DNA from: Pseudomonas sp. HMWF032 | GTDB lineage: Bacteria; Pseudomonadota; Gammaproteobacteria; Pseudomonadales; Pseudomonadaceae | Length of the DNA: 56,086 bases | NCBI RefSeq assembly: GCF_003060885.1 | Contig: NZ_QAIG01000008.1 | Location: 508,657-564,742, forward strand | Reading direction: 5' to 3' | In this document: piece after piece, positions 26,417 through 35,597 of the stretch | Position numbering within the stretch: the stretch's first letter is position 1 | Layout of the letters: each line of letters begins with the position of its first letter | Position numbers and translations under genes: made by a program | Notes under the pieces: model-generated | The model's database searches: none | What the model saw: the letters and a program-made list of their open reading frames with translations, nothing else | What the model was told of the DNA's origin: nothing

Positions 26417-28669
26417 GTGCGCTTTACCTGCAATTGGCTGCGACGCCCTTCCAGCACGCTGTTTGTGCTCGGCCTGTTGTTGCTCGCATTGCCGATGCTC
26501 AGCCGCTACGCACTGGGCTGGTCCCACCCTTATGGCTACCTCTCTGACCTGGCGATTGGCAGCTTGCTGCTGGTGGTGCTGCATCAGCGCTCCTGGCTGC
26601 TGGCGGTGCCGCTGCTGCTGGTCTGGTGCATCTTCAACCTGAGCACCGCCGAACTGGTCAATGCCGTCGGCCGCATGCCGGAACCGGCCGATCTGCAATA
26701 CCTGGGCGACGCCCAATTTGTCAGCCATTCCACGCAGGGCGGCGGTTTGGGTCAACCGTTGCTGGCGCTGGCCCTGGCACTGCTGACGGCACTCTATTTC
26801 GGTCTGCGCAGCTGGCAGACGCCACGCCGCGCCGCATCACTATCCCGCGCCTGGCTGCTGTTGCCGTTGTCGCTATTTGCCGTGCACAGCGTTTTTCAGC
26901 AGCTAAAGCCCAGCGAAGCGGATCAATGGTTGCAATTCAACCTGCCGCACAAGCTGCTAGCGGAAAGCACCAGCAGCGGCCAGCAGCACCTGGCTGACTG
27001 GCTTGACGGCAATGAGCCCGGCAGCCCGCCGGATATCAGCGCCCTGAACCAGCTCGACCTTAACGGAACCCCACTGCTGGCCCAGGCCGGCAGTGCACGC
27101 AACGTGCTGATCATTACCCTGGAAGGGGTAACCGGGGCCTATCTGCGCGCCAGCCGCCAGGCCATTGGCAGCAGCTACCTGGAACAGCCGATGCCACGTC
27201 TGAGTCAGTGGGCCGAGCGCGGCATGCTCACCTATGACTACGTGCTGCATGGTCACCAGACCATTCGCGGGCTCTACGCCATGCTCTGTGGCGACTACAA
27301 CAAACTCGACTCCAGCACCCCGAAAGGTGTGGAGCTGCTCAATAATCCTGCTCGCAGCGATCTTTGCCTGCCCGCGCAACTGCGTGAGCGCGGCCTTAGC
27401 ACCCATTTTCTGCAAGGTGCAGGGCTGCGTTTTATGGCCAAGGATCAGATCATGCCGCGCATGGGCTTCGACCAGACTCACGGTCGCGACTGGTTCAAGA
27501 ACAAGCCCTATATCGAGTTCCCCTGGGGCATGGATGACAAGGCCTTTTTCGAGGGCGCGCTGGGCTACGTCAAGCAACTGCGTAGCAAACGCCAACCCTG
27601 GATGCTGACGTTGCTGACCGTCGGTACTCACCAACCTTATTCAGCGCCGCAGGGCTATCTCGACCGCCATCCCAACGCCAAGCTGGCCGCGATTGCCTAT
27701 CTGGATGACGCGGTGGCGGACTTCCTCAACGCCTTGGAAAGACAGGGCGTGATGAACGATACCCTGGTGATCATCACCTCGGACGAATCCCATGGCATAG
27801 AGAATGTCCGCCTGGCCTCGGCCTGGGGTTTCAACCTGCTGCTGGCGCCCGAGCAGCCGAAGCTGCCCGCACTCAAACATGGCATCTACGGCCATGTCGA
27901 CCTGACCGCCTCGGTACTCGACTACTTTGCCTTCCCCGTACCGACTAACATTTCCGGCCGTTCATTGCTACGCGACTACAGCCACGGTCGACCCATCATG
28001 TCCTACACCAATGGCCTGCTGCGCCAGCATGACGGAAACGCCACGCTGACCGAATGCGACTTCCAAAGTATCTGCCGCCGCTATGAAAGCCGCCGCTTCA
28101 TTGCTGACAGCGCCCGTTACTTGGGCCGCTTCACCGGCAAGCCGGCACGCCTTATCAGCCAACAAGCCAGCATGCTCGACCAGTCGCTAACGAGTAGCCA
28201 AGGCGAACAAAGTTACCAGTTTGCCAACCCGCAACCGATCAAACTCACCCATGGTGTCAGCGATGACTGGACCGACAACCTGGTTGGCGCTCAGTACCTG
28301 ACGCTAAGCGCCGCCACTCAAACCACCGTAACCCTGAAGATCCGCGCCCAGCGCGTAGGTAAAGCAGGCGCCAGGCTGCAATTGAAAACCAAGGAGTACG
28401 ACCGTGACGTGGCCCTGCCAATCCCGGAACTGCCGCTACTGACGCACGATAAACCAGTCGAAATCAGCTTTTCCTTCGACAACCCAGACGCACGCAAGGC
28501 GTTTTCCTTTCACTTGCTTGGACAGGGGCAGGGCGCCATCGAAATTGTCGATTTCAGTGTGCGCAGCAGCCCACTGCAGACTGAAGAAGAACTGCTCGCA
28601 GCTCAGGAAAGCCTGGATGAGGTTCAGTCAACCGGGTACGAGCTTATCCAGATGAGTGAGACTCAATAG
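26417..28669 (+). CDS. LTA-synthase-family sulfatase-fold membrane enzyme
   Basis: A 750-residue inner-membrane protein. The first 170 residues hold about five helices. The periplasmic catalytic domain has the nucleophile segment ITLEGVTGAYL (Thr), then GDYNKLDSSTPKG, a WMLTLLTVGTHQPY strand, DDAVADFLNALERQG and metal ligands in IITSDESHGIE and GIYGHVD. LtaS relatives transfer phosphoglycerol from phosphatidylglycerol; in Gram-negatives the acceptors are often periplasmic glucans or are unknown. About 150 C-terminal residues form a beta-rich extension. I took GTG 26417 because CCAGGAG lies five bases upstream; ATG 26390 is possible. Confidence 0.85.
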   Translation: MRFTCNWLRRPSSTLFVLGLLLLALPMLSRYALGWSHPYGYLSDLAIGSLLLVVLHQRSWLLAVPLLLVWCIFNLSTAELVNAVGRMPEPADLQYLGDAQFVSHSTQGGGLGQPLLALALALLTALYFGLRSWQTPRRAASLSRAWLLLPLSLFAVHSVFQQLKPSEADQWLQFNLPHKLLAESTSSGQQHLADWLDGNEPGSPPDISALNQLDLNGTPLLAQAGSARNVLIITLEGVTGAYLRASRQAIGSSYLEQPMPRLSQWAERGMLTYDYVLHGHQTIRGLYAMLCGDYNKLDSSTPKGVELLNNPARSDLCLPAQLRERGLSTHFLQGAGLRFMAKDQIMPRMGFDQTHGRDWFKNKPYIEFPWGMDDKAFFEGALGYVKQLRSKRQPWMLTLLTVGTHQPYSAPQGYLDRHPNAKLAAIAYLDDAVADFLNALERQGVMNDTLVIITSDESHGIENVRLASAWGFNLLLAPEQPKLPALKHGIYGHVDLTASVLDYFAFPVPTNISGRSLLRDYSHGRPIMSYTNGLLRQHDGNATLTECDFQSICRRYESRRFIADSARYLGRFTGKPARLISQQASMLDQSLTSSQGEQSYQFANPQPIKLTHGVSDDWTDNLVGAQYLTLSAATQTTVTLKIRAQRVGKAGARLQLKTKEYDRDVALPIPELPLLTHDKPVEISFSFDNPDARKAFSFHLLGQGQGAIEIVDFSVRSSPLQTEEELLAAQESLDEVQSTGYELIQMSETQ

Positions 28670-29385
28670 ATCGCATAGCGCCCTTCGATCTGCGCGTACT
28701 CGCCGGTCTTTCTAAGCTCTGCCAACCCCAGGTTAAAACGCTCACACAAGGCCCACTCACGGCAACCGAGCTTGTAATCATTGGCTGCAAAAATGGGAAA
28801 CAAGGTCAGGGGCTGAGTCACGTCGACCTGGGTATACACCTCACGGTTGAAGTAGCGAAGGATACGCATGTCTGTCACTACAACATCCACGCGGCCGCTG
28901 TAGAGCATGCGGTTACGCGCGATCTGGAAGGCCTCTTCGCGGTAACGCGGATTGGCCTGCGCCATGCGCTGAAACTCAGCACCCAACAGAAACCGCGCAC
29001 GCTGAAAGGCATTGACCGAATACCGTGCCAAGTCGCTGATTTGCTGGATTTCGAGATTGCGTGAGCGCAACGCCACCGCCACATTGTGGTAGCGGATATA
29101 GCTGTGCGAATAAACGATATCGCCACCGTTCAGTTCATTGGTTGCGGCAATCGCATCCAGCTGCCCCTTGCGCAGCATCATGTTCAAGCGCTCAAGGGGC
29201 GCATAATAGGCTGTCGGCTGCAGACCGCCATGACGAGCTGCGCTCATAACGATATCGTGCTCCAGCCCACGGTCCTCATCTTCGAAGATATAGGGCGGTT
29301 TATGCGTCCCGAAACCGATGCGCAGATTGTGCGCTGACACCGTCAGGCTACATAGCAGCAGGCCCAACACCCCGATCCATTTCAT
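28663..29385 (-). CDS. Periplasmic solute-binding protein, family 3 type
   Basis: A 240-residue protein with signal peptide (MKWIGVLGLLLCSLTVSA) and a domain like the amino-acid-binding proteins of ABC importers (LRIGFGTHKPPYIFEDEDRGLEHDI, GQLDAIAATNE). No permease or ATPase lies nearby. Its 3' end overlaps the LTA-synthase-like gene by seven bases. ATG 29385 is preferred since GGGA lies seven bases upstream. Confidence 0.75.
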   Translation of the reverse strand: MKWIGVLGLLLCSLTVSAHNLRIGFGTHKPPYIFEDEDRGLEHDIVMSAARHGGLQPTAYYAPLERLNMMLRKGQLDAIAATNELNGGDIVYSHSYIRYHNVAVALRSRNLEIQQISDLARYSVNAFQRARFLLGAEFQRMAQANPRYREEAFQIARNRMLYSGRVDVVVTDMRILRYFNREVYTQVDVTQPLTLFPIFAANDYKLGCREWALCERFNLGLAELRKTGEYAQIEGRYAIY

Positions 29386-29545
29386 GACCATATCCCAACT
29401 GAGCCAGCCTCCAGCATAGCCGGCTATGCGCTGAAACTGCACGCGGCCATCACTGAGATCGATTCACCCGTATTAGTCGCCAGGTACAGACGTGGGGCTA
29501 GACTCTCTGCACCCCAATCAGTCGATGCACATGTGGAGATTGTTC

Positions 29546-30526
29546 ATGCTCAAAGCCGAATACCAGCAACGCGGCCCGCAACCCCATGAAGTGATTGCCG
29601 CAGTCGAGTTGCAGCTACCCGAACCCGGAGTTGGCCAGGTACGCATCAAGGTGCTCGCAGCGCCCATCAACCCCTCCGACGTACTCACCCTGACTGGCGA
29701 ATACGGCATGCTACCGCCGCTACCCGCAATTGGCGGCAACGAAGGGGTTGGCCGAGTGGAAGCGCTGGGCGCCGAGGTCGGCAACCTGAAGGTCGGGCAG
29801 ATGGTGCTGTTGCCGGTGGGCTGCGGTACCTGGGTCAGCCATCTGAATGCAGCGGCCAACAAGCTTATCCCGCTACCGGAAGCGGATCCGCAGCAACTGG
29901 CGATGCTCACGGTCAACCCGCCGACGGCCTCCCTGTTGCTCAGCCAGTTCGTGGACCTTAAGCCCGGTGATTGGGTAATCCAGAACGCCGCCAACTCAGG
30001 CGTCGGCAGCTACCTGATCCAGCTGGCCAAGCTGCGCGGCTTCAAAACCATCAACGTGGTACGCCGTGAATCGGCCGTAGCCAGTGTTGAGGCCGAAGGC
30101 GGTGACGTGGTGCTGGTCGATGGCCCGGACCTGGCCAAGCGCGTGCGCGCAGCCACTGGCGGTGCAAGCGTGCGTTTGGGTATCGATGCCGTAGGTAGCG
30201 AGTCGACCGACCACCTGGCGGCCAGCCTGTGCGAAGGCGGGGTACTGGTTAACTACGGCATGATGAGCCGCCAGCCGTGTCAGGTATCGCCAGCATCCTT
30301 CGTGTTCCGCGACGTCAGCCTGCGCGGCTTCTGGCTGGCCAAGTGGTTCCAGAACGCCAGCCAGGCCGAACAGATGAAGGTATTTGGTGAGTTGGTACAG
30401 CTGATCGCCAGCGGCAAGCTGCACACCCGTGTGGCAGCTACCTATGACGTCAGTGAGATCAAGCAGGCCGTGGCGGCCGCCGCCAGTGGTGAGCGTGGCG
30501 GCAAGATTCTGATCGTACCGAAGTAA
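29546..30526 (+). CDS. Zinc-less MDR-family oxidoreductase, MECR/2-enoyl reductase type
   Basis: A 326-residue NADPH-dependent medium-chain dehydrogenase/reductase of the quinone reductase/2-enoyl-thioester reductase group. Landmarks are APINPSDVLTLTGEYG, GNEGVGRV, the nucleotide-binding NAANSGVGSYLIQLAKLRG and GVLVNYGMMS. The structural and catalytic zinc Cys sets of alcohol dehydrogenases are absent. GGAG lies seven bases before ATG 29546. Substrate not known; trans-2-enoyl-CoA/ACP is plausible. A hairpin terminator follows. Confidence 0.82.
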   Translation: MLKAEYQQRGPQPHEVIAAVELQLPEPGVGQVRIKVLAAPINPSDVLTLTGEYGMLPPLPAIGGNEGVGRVEALGAEVGNLKVGQMVLLPVGCGTWVSHLNAAANKLIPLPEADPQQLAMLTVNPPTASLLLSQFVDLKPGDWVIQNAANSGVGSYLIQLAKLRGFKTINVVRRESAVASVEAEGGDVVLVDGPDLAKRVRAATGGASVRLGIDAVGSESTDHLAASLCEGGVLVNYGMMSRQPCQVSPASFVFRDVSLRGFWLAKWFQNASQAEQMKVFGELVQLIASGKLHTRVAATYDVSEIKQAVAAAASGERGGKILIVPK

Positions 30527-30538
30527 GGATCAAGCGAC

Positions 30539-30561
30539 AGACGGCGGCTAGCCCGCCGTCT
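30539..30561. terminator. Hairpin between convergent genes
   Basis: AGACGGCGG pairs with CCGCCGTCT around a five-base loop. It lies between the oxidoreductase stop and the stop of the DUF1294 gene and may serve both. Confidence 0.6.
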
Positions 30562-31083
30562 TCAGCCACCTGCAGGTGTACTGCTCAGCCACAGCACCAG
30601 CCCCAACAGGGCCAGATGCAACAGCACAATCAACCAGAACAGCAGCTGATAACTCAGCTTGCGGTTCTTGTGGCGAATCAACCGCTGCGCCAGCAATCCG
30701 CCTGGCCAGCCACCCAGCAACTCATACAGGTGCAGGCGCGCCTCAGGCGTACGTTGCTGCCCCTGGATGGCGAACTGTTTGTCGCGGTAGTAGGCAATAA
30801 AGCAGACCAGGCTCATCAGCCCGTAAACCAGCACCAGCATGGCCAGCACATCAACCTCGACCAGCAGCGGCTGAAGCCGTTCGTGCCAGAGTTGTGCAAC
30901 GCCCTGCAGTAAAGGCGGATAGCTGGCGTAGTCACTGATACTCAAGGCCAGGTTGCGATGGGCAATGCTGCAGGGCTGATCGGTGTAGAGCACCACACCG
31001 TCAGGCTGCACGCATTTGTGTACTGAGCCCTGTGCCTGCGTGGCCAGCGCCAACGCGGCAGACAGGAGCAGACAGCGAGCCAC
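30562..31083 (-). CDS. DUF4124-like/DUF1294 membrane protein
   Basis: A 173-residue protein. After a signal-like first segment, VHKCVQPDGVVLYTDQPC resembles the DUF4124 motif of periplasmic proteins. Residues 80-165 are a DUF1294 domain: a helix, YYRDKQFAI, RTPEARLHLYELLGGWPGGLLAQ with its conserved Gly-Gly-Trp-Pro-Gly, a basic stretch and a final helix. DUF1294 members are often fused to cold-shock domains; here the extra module is periplasmic. It follows the helicase gene by four bases and is probably in its operon. Confidence 0.78.
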   Translation of the reverse strand: MARCLLLSAALALATQAQGSVHKCVQPDGVVLYTDQPCSIAHRNLALSISDYASYPPLLQGVAQLWHERLQPLLVEVDVLAMLVLVYGLMSLVCFIAYYRDKQFAIQGQQRTPEARLHLYELLGGWPGGLLAQRLIRHKNRKLSYQLLFWLIVLLHLALLGLVLWLSSTPAGG

Positions 31084-31087
31084 AGGT

Positions 31088-32443
31088 TTACTCGGCAGCG
31101 GGCTTACGGCGTTTCAGCGGGGCCAGGCCGTCCTGACTGACCAACACGGGCGCATCCGCCTTGGGCTTGTTGATGGTATTGCGCTTGCTTGGCGCCTTGG
31201 TGGCTGGCTTTTTGGCCAGCTTCTTACCGGTTTTCGGGTCGACCTTTTTCTTCTTCGGACCAACCGCCTTGCCGGACGCCTTGAGATTTTTCGGTCCCTG
31301 GTAGATGCCCTTGAGGTCCTTGATATTGCGGCGCTCAAAACGCTGCTTGAGGTAGCGCTCGATGCTCGACATCAGCGCCCAGTCGTTATGGCAGATCAGC
31401 GAGATCGCCAGACCTTCGGCGCCGGCACGGCCGGTGCGGCCGATGCGGTGCACGTATTCGTCACCGGAGCGCGGCATATCGAAGTTGATCACCAGGTCCA
31501 GGCCATCAACGTCCAGACCACGGGCCGCCACATCGGTGGCCACCAGAATTTTCACCGCGCCCTGCTTGAGACGGTCGATGGCCAACTTGCGGTCCTTCTG
31601 GTCTTTCTCGCCATGCAACACGAAGACCTTGAAATCCTTGGCCACCAGCTTGCCGTACAGGCGGTCGGCCTGCACTCGCGTGTTGGTGAAGATGATCGCT
31701 TTTTCGTAGGTTTCGTTGGCCAGCAGCCAGTCGACCAGACGCTCTTTGTGATGGTTGTGGTCGGCGGTGATGATCTGCTGTCGGGTGCCCTCATTGAGCT
31801 GGCTGACGCGGTTGAGCTGCAGGTGCTCAGGCTCTTTCAGCACCTTGCCGACCACTTCGCGCAGCGCTGCGCCGCCACTGGTGGCAGAGAACAGTAGGGT
31901 CTGGCGATCGGCATTGCACAGTTCGCCGAGACGTTGCACGTCTTCAGCAAAGCCCATATCGAGCATGCGGTCGGCTTCATCGAGGACCAACACTTCGACT
32001 TCATCGAGCAGCAGGTTGCCGGCGTTGGCGTGTTCGATCAGGCGACCCGGCGTACCGATCAGGATGTCGACCTTGCGCAGCATGGCGGCCTGCACCTTGA
32101 AGTCTTCACCACCGGTGATCAGGCCACCCTTGAGGAAGGTGAACTGAGCGAAGCGCTCGACCTCCTTGAGGGTTTGCTGGGCCAGCTCGCGGGTTGGCAG
32201 CAGGATCATCGCACGCACGCTCATACGCGGCTGAGAAGCACCATCGCCGAGCAGACGATTGAGCATGGGCAGCACAAAGGCTGCGGTCTTGCCGCTGCCG
32301 GTCTGCGCGGTAACCCGCAAGTCTTTTCCTTGCAGCGCCAGCGGAATGGCCGCCAACTGCACCGGGGTGGGCTCGACAAAGTTAAGCTCGGCCACGGCTT
32401 TGAGCAGGCGTTCATGCAGGGCGAATTGGGAAAACACGGGCAT
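31088..32443 (-). CDS. DEAD-box RNA helicase (RhlE group)
   Basis: A 451-residue ATP-dependent RNA helicase. All motifs are intact: Q motif EPTPVQ, Walker A AQTGSGKT (residues 46-53), PTRELAQQ, TPGRL, DEAD in VLDEADRMLDMGF, SAT, RGLDV and HRIGRTGRAG. A Lys-rich C-terminal tail of about 70 residues (PKKKKVDPKTGKKLAKKP) should bind RNA. Such helicases act in ribosome assembly, mRNA decay or cold growth. ATG 32443 has CCGAGGT upstream; the longer start at 32464 lacks a site. Confidence 0.9.
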   Translation of the reverse strand: MPVFSQFALHERLLKAVAELNFVEPTPVQLAAIPLALQGKDLRVTAQTGSGKTAAFVLPMLNRLLGDGASQPRMSVRAMILLPTRELAQQTLKEVERFAQFTFLKGGLITGGEDFKVQAAMLRKVDILIGTPGRLIEHANAGNLLLDEVEVLVLDEADRMLDMGFAEDVQRLGELCNADRQTLLFSATSGGAALREVVGKVLKEPEHLQLNRVSQLNEGTRQQIITADHNHHKERLVDWLLANETYEKAIIFTNTRVQADRLYGKLVAKDFKVFVLHGEKDQKDRKLAIDRLKQGAVKILVATDVAARGLDVDGLDLVINFDMPRSGDEYVHRIGRTGRAGAEGLAISLICHNDWALMSSIERYLKQRFERRNIKDLKGIYQGPKNLKASGKAVGPKKKKVDPKTGKKLAKKPATKAPSKRNTINKPKADAPVLVSQDGLAPLKRRKPAAE

Positions 32444-32650
32444 ACCTCGGCAAAAAATCAGCAATACAGCGACATAGATTACCGGTTCTGCCAGCTAAAA
32501 GCCCGAACGGCCTGGCCAACGACGTCTACAGCCTCGCTCACGAATGCATTGCTGGGAGCTGGATGGGGGGATTTGACGCCTCTCGTCAGACCATTACGCA
32601 AGCCTCACGTCACGCCGTTAGAATGCGCGCCGCTGTTCAATCCCGAGCCG

Positions 32651-32682
32651 CATGGGTTCCCTAACCCCATTCACTAAAAAGG
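32651..32682 (+). promoter_or_regulatory. preQ1-I riboswitch in the yhhQ leader
   Basis: Stem ATGGG (32652-32656) pairs with CCCAT (32666-32670) around loop TTCCCTAAC, and an A-rich tail CACTAAAAAGG follows. This is the H-type pseudoknot layout of the smallest preQ1 aptamers: the tail AGG can pair back with loop CCT. It closely follows the Thermoanaerobacter-type aptamer (GGGT...TAACCCCA, A-rich, AAGG). AAGG is also the ribosome site of the ATG at 32690, so ligand would hide it and lower translation of a precursor importer. Confidence 0.8.
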
Positions 32683-32689
32683 TTATGTC

Positions 32690-33343
32690 ATGCTCCTGAC
32701 TTCCCCTCGGCGCCTGCGCAATGCGCTTATGGCGCTGGTGCTATTTCACATTCTGATCATCATAGCCAGCAACTACCTGGTGCAGCTGCCGATTACCTTG
32801 TTCGGCTGGCACACCACCTGGGGTGCTTTCAGTTTTCCATTTATCTTCCTGGCTACCGACCTGACGGTGCGTTTGCTCGGCAAACAGGCAGCGCGCCGGG
32901 TCATTGCCCGAGTCATGCTGCCGGCACTGCTGATTTCCTACATCGTCTCGGTGCTGTTTCAGGAAGCCAGCTTCCGCGGCTTTGGTGCGTTACTGGAGTT
33001 CAACGAGTTCGTTCTGCGCATTTCCGTGGCCAGTTTCCTCGCCTACGTACTGGGGCAGGTTCTCGACATCCAGGTATTCGACCGTCTGCGTCAGTTGCCA
33101 CTCTGGTGGGTGGCACCAACCGCCTCGACCATTCTCGGCAACCTGCTCGACACCTTCGTCTTCTTCTCGGTGGCGTTCTGGAACAGCAGCAACGCGTTTA
33201 TGGCCGAGAATTGGGTGGAAATCGCCACGGTCGATTACGGGGTCAAACTGGTCGTCAGCCTGCTGCTGTTCGTGCCGCTCTACGGCATATTGCTCAATGC
33301 CATCCTGCGCGTGCTGGCCGGACGCAATCAGGTGACCAGCTAA
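32690..33343 (+). CDS. yhhQ: Queuosine-precursor transporter YhhQ (VUT family)
   Basis: A 217-residue inner-membrane protein with six helices, of the COG1738/DUF165 family, which imports 7-cyano- and 7-aminomethyl-7-deazaguanine for queuosine in tRNA. Conserved parts are SNYLVQLPI, FIFLATDLTVRLLGKQAAR, ASFLAYVLGQVLDI and TASTILGNLLDTFVFFSVAF. The preQ1-I aptamer directly upstream supports the substrate. It starts at ATG 32690 with AAGG eight bases before it. Confidence 0.9.
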   Translation: MLLTSPRRLRNALMALVLFHILIIIASNYLVQLPITLFGWHTTWGAFSFPFIFLATDLTVRLLGKQAARRVIARVMLPALLISYIVSVLFQEASFRGFGALLEFNEFVLRISVASFLAYVLGQVLDIQVFDRLRQLPLWWVAPTASTILGNLLDTFVFFSVAFWNSSNAFMAENWVEIATVDYGVKLVVSLLLFVPLYGILLNAILRVLAGRNQVTS

Positions 33344-33346
33344 GTT

Positions 33347-34243
33347 CTAACCACCTTGCCGCGCCTGTTTGAACAGCAGGCGCGCGCTGTCCCAGCCGAC
33401 CAGCAGCACCGCCAGCCAGATTGGCAGATAGGTCAGCCATTGCGCGCTGTCGAACTGCTCGCCAAGAAACAGCAGCGCGACGAGAAACAACAGCACCGGC
33501 TCGACATAACTGAGAATGCCGAACAGGCCCATCGGCAGCAGCCGGCTGGCAGCCATCATCGCGGCAAACGCCAGCGAGCTGAGGATCGCCAACCCTGGCA
33601 GCAACCACCAGAGCTGCGGCGCCTGGCTGAACAGTTGCGGCGGACTCCATTGCAGCACCAGCCAGATCGCCACCGGCGCCATAAACAGCATCTCGAAGGC
33701 AAAGCCGGACAAGGCGTCCAGGCGCATCCAGCGGCGCAGCATGAAATACGGCGGATAGCCCAGCACCGTGACCATCACCACCCAGGAGAATGCCTGGGTC
33801 AGCCACAGTTCATGGGCGACGCCAAGCAAAGCGCAAAACACCGCCAGCCGCTGCAACGGCCTCAGCCGTTCGCCATAGAACACCCGCCCGGCCAGCACCA
33901 TGGCCAGCGGCAGCAGGAAATAGCCCAACGACACGTCCAGCATGCGCCCAGCCAGCGGCGCCCAGACAAACAGCGCCCACTGAATCCCCATCAACAACGC
34001 GGCCAACGGCAGGCTGGCGAACAGCAACGGCTCGCGCCGCACGCGGTCGCAGGCGGCGAGCAGCACCGGCCATTGCCGCGACAAGGTGATCAGCAGCAAC
34101 ACTGCCGGCATCGACCATAGCACCCGCTGGGCAAACACCTGCAAGCCATCGAGCGGCGTCAGCAACCGCACATAGCCGGGCACCAGGGCAAACAGCCCCG
34201 AAGCAATAATCGACAGCGCCACGCCGCGCCCAGACAGCTGCAT
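33347..34243 (-). CDS. rarD: RarD-type EamA permease
   Basis: A 298-residue inner-membrane protein with ten helices and the RarD features: SIIASGLFALVPGYVRLL, VFAQRVLWSMPA, VLGYPPYFMLRRWM and YVEPVLLFLVALLFLGE. RarD was named from chloramphenicol sensitivity; physiological substrates are unknown. Only three bases separate its stop from that of the convergent yhhQ. ATG 34243 has GGGTGG before it; the 34306 start adds a non-family leader. Confidence 0.85.
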   Translation of the reverse strand: MQLSGRGVALSIIASGLFALVPGYVRLLTPLDGLQVFAQRVLWSMPAVLLLITLSRQWPVLLAACDRVRREPLLFASLPLAALLMGIQWALFVWAPLAGRMLDVSLGYFLLPLAMVLAGRVFYGERLRPLQRLAVFCALLGVAHELWLTQAFSWVVMVTVLGYPPYFMLRRWMRLDALSGFAFEMLFMAPVAIWLVLQWSPPQLFSQAPQLWWLLPGLAILSSLAFAAMMAASRLLPMGLFGILSYVEPVLLFLVALLFLGEQFDSAQWLTYLPIWLAVLLVGWDSARLLFKQARQGG

Positions 34244-34365
34244 CACACCACCCTGCTCAATCAGTCCTCGGCATCTTGCCTGGCTTGTAGTTAAGACCAC
34301 AGCCACAAAGCGACACAGCTAGGCACTGAAACACCCATACAGCCAAAAATCCGGGCGCTGCCCAT

Positions 34366-34397
34366 AAAAAAGCCCGCACTGCAGCAGCAGGGCGGGC
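34366..34397 (-). terminator. Rho-independent terminator of azoR
   Basis: Read on the minus strand, GCCCGC (34397-34392) and GCGGGC (34377-34372) form a stem followed by six T. It is about 50 bases after the azoR stop. Confidence 0.85.
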
Positions 34398-34447
34398 AGA
34401 GACGTCCAGGAGCACCGGACGTCAGGAGAACAGGATGCAGCGGAGAA

Positions 34448-35047
34448 TCAGATGGCCTGAGCCAGTTGCGCCTTGGCCTGATTCAGGCCCTTTTCCATAA
34501 ACTCGCCGCCCAGATTGAGGCCTTCGGCGTGGATAAAGCTGACATCGTGGATACCGACAAAGGCCAGCGCCTGACGCAGGTAGGGTTCCTGGTGGTCTTG
34601 GCTGCCGCCGGCATAGATACCGCCGCGAGCGGTCAGCACAAAAGCACGCTTGCCGCTGAGCAGGCCCTGCGGGCCGGTTTCGGTGTATTTGAAGGTCACC
34701 CCGGCGCGCAGCACATGGTCGAGCCAGGCTTTCAGGGTGCTGGGAATGGCGAAGTTGTACATGGGCGCGGCCAGCACCAGCACATCAGCGCTCAGCAGCT
34801 CATCGGTCAGCAGATTGGAGCGCGCCAGCGCCGCTTGCTCCGCTTCGCTCTGCTGCGCAGCGGGAGTCATCCAGCCACCCAGCAGATTGGCATCCAGGTG
34901 CGGCACCTGATCCACCGCCAGGTCACGCACGTTGATCTGATCGGCGGGGTGCGCCGCTCGCCAGCTGGCGATAAATTGCTCAGCCAGTTGACGGGAAACC
35001 GAACCTTGTTGGCGGGCGCTGCTTTCAATTACCAGGACATTAGCCAT
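34448..35047 (-). CDS. azoR: FMN-dependent NADH:quinone/azo reductase AzoR
   Basis: A 199-residue flavodoxin-fold enzyme that reduces quinones and azo bonds with NADH using FMN. The FMN phosphate site is ESSARQQGSVSRQL; APMYNFAIPSTLKAWLDHVLRAG and the loop ARGGIYAGGSQDHQEPYLRQALAFVGI are characteristic of the AzoR/AcpD family. ATG 35047 has GGAG eight bases upstream. It stands alone, with its own terminator. Cytoplasmic dimer expected. Confidence 0.92.
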   Translation of the reverse strand: MANVLVIESSARQQGSVSRQLAEQFIASWRAAHPADQINVRDLAVDQVPHLDANLLGGWMTPAAQQSEAEQAALARSNLLTDELLSADVLVLAAPMYNFAIPSTLKAWLDHVLRAGVTFKYTETGPQGLLSGKRAFVLTARGGIYAGGSQDHQEPYLRQALAFVGIHDVSFIHAEGLNLGGEFMEKGLNQAKAQLAQAI

Positions 35048-35205
35048 GTTGTTTGCTCCATCGAAGGGGTATTGAACGTCGATGGGCAAAGAATATAAGC
35101 GCTATGATTGATTAAAAAGCGCAAATATTCGCATCAAACAATCGAATAATTTGATTTATATAGCATCCCGGCTTAGTCTCAGGGCTGTTGCGCTAACAGC
35201 CTTGG

Positions 35206-35520
35206 CTAGCTGACTTCGCAGGTCAGTTTGACCCGCAGCTTGATAATGCTGCGGCTGAACTTCACCGCCAGGCTGCTGCTTTCACCAGCGCTCAGTCTGA
35301 CCTTGCGGGTACGCGGGGCTTCCGGGCCATTGCGGAACAACGCCGTGCACTGGGCGGCCGCACGGCCATAGTTGTACAGCTGCAAGCCACCCATGTTGTG
35401 ATCGATTTCCTGAGTGGTGGCCGCCACCTCGGCACCGTTGAGCTGTTTTTCCACCTCAATCGGGTAGGCCATTACACTCAGAGGCAAGCAGGCCAGCAGT
35501 GCGCAACAGAGCTTTTTCAT
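35206..35520 (-). CDS. Small periplasmic protein of unknown function
   Basis: A 104-residue protein: signal peptide (MKKLCCALLACLPLSVMA) and a compact mature domain with two Cys (AQCTALF and KLTCEVS) that may form a disulfide. The strand-rich pattern (GLQLYNYGRAAAQC, RTRKVRLSAGESSSLAVKF) looks like a small Ig-like or chaperone-bound fold; AGESSSLAVKF resembles a typical edge strand. GGAG lies nine bases before ATG 35520. Divergent from the LysR gene. Family not recognised. Confidence 0.7.
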   Translation of the reverse strand: MKKLCCALLACLPLSVMAYPIEVEKQLNGAEVAATTQEIDHNMGGLQLYNYGRAAAQCTALFRNGPEAPRTRKVRLSAGESSSLAVKFSRSIIKLRVKLTCEVS

Positions 35521-35597
35521 CAGGGCTGTCTCCGGCAAAAGACGGCCAGTTTAGGTTGATTGAGTGGGTCTTTGCACCCTGAGTACGGGAATCGATT

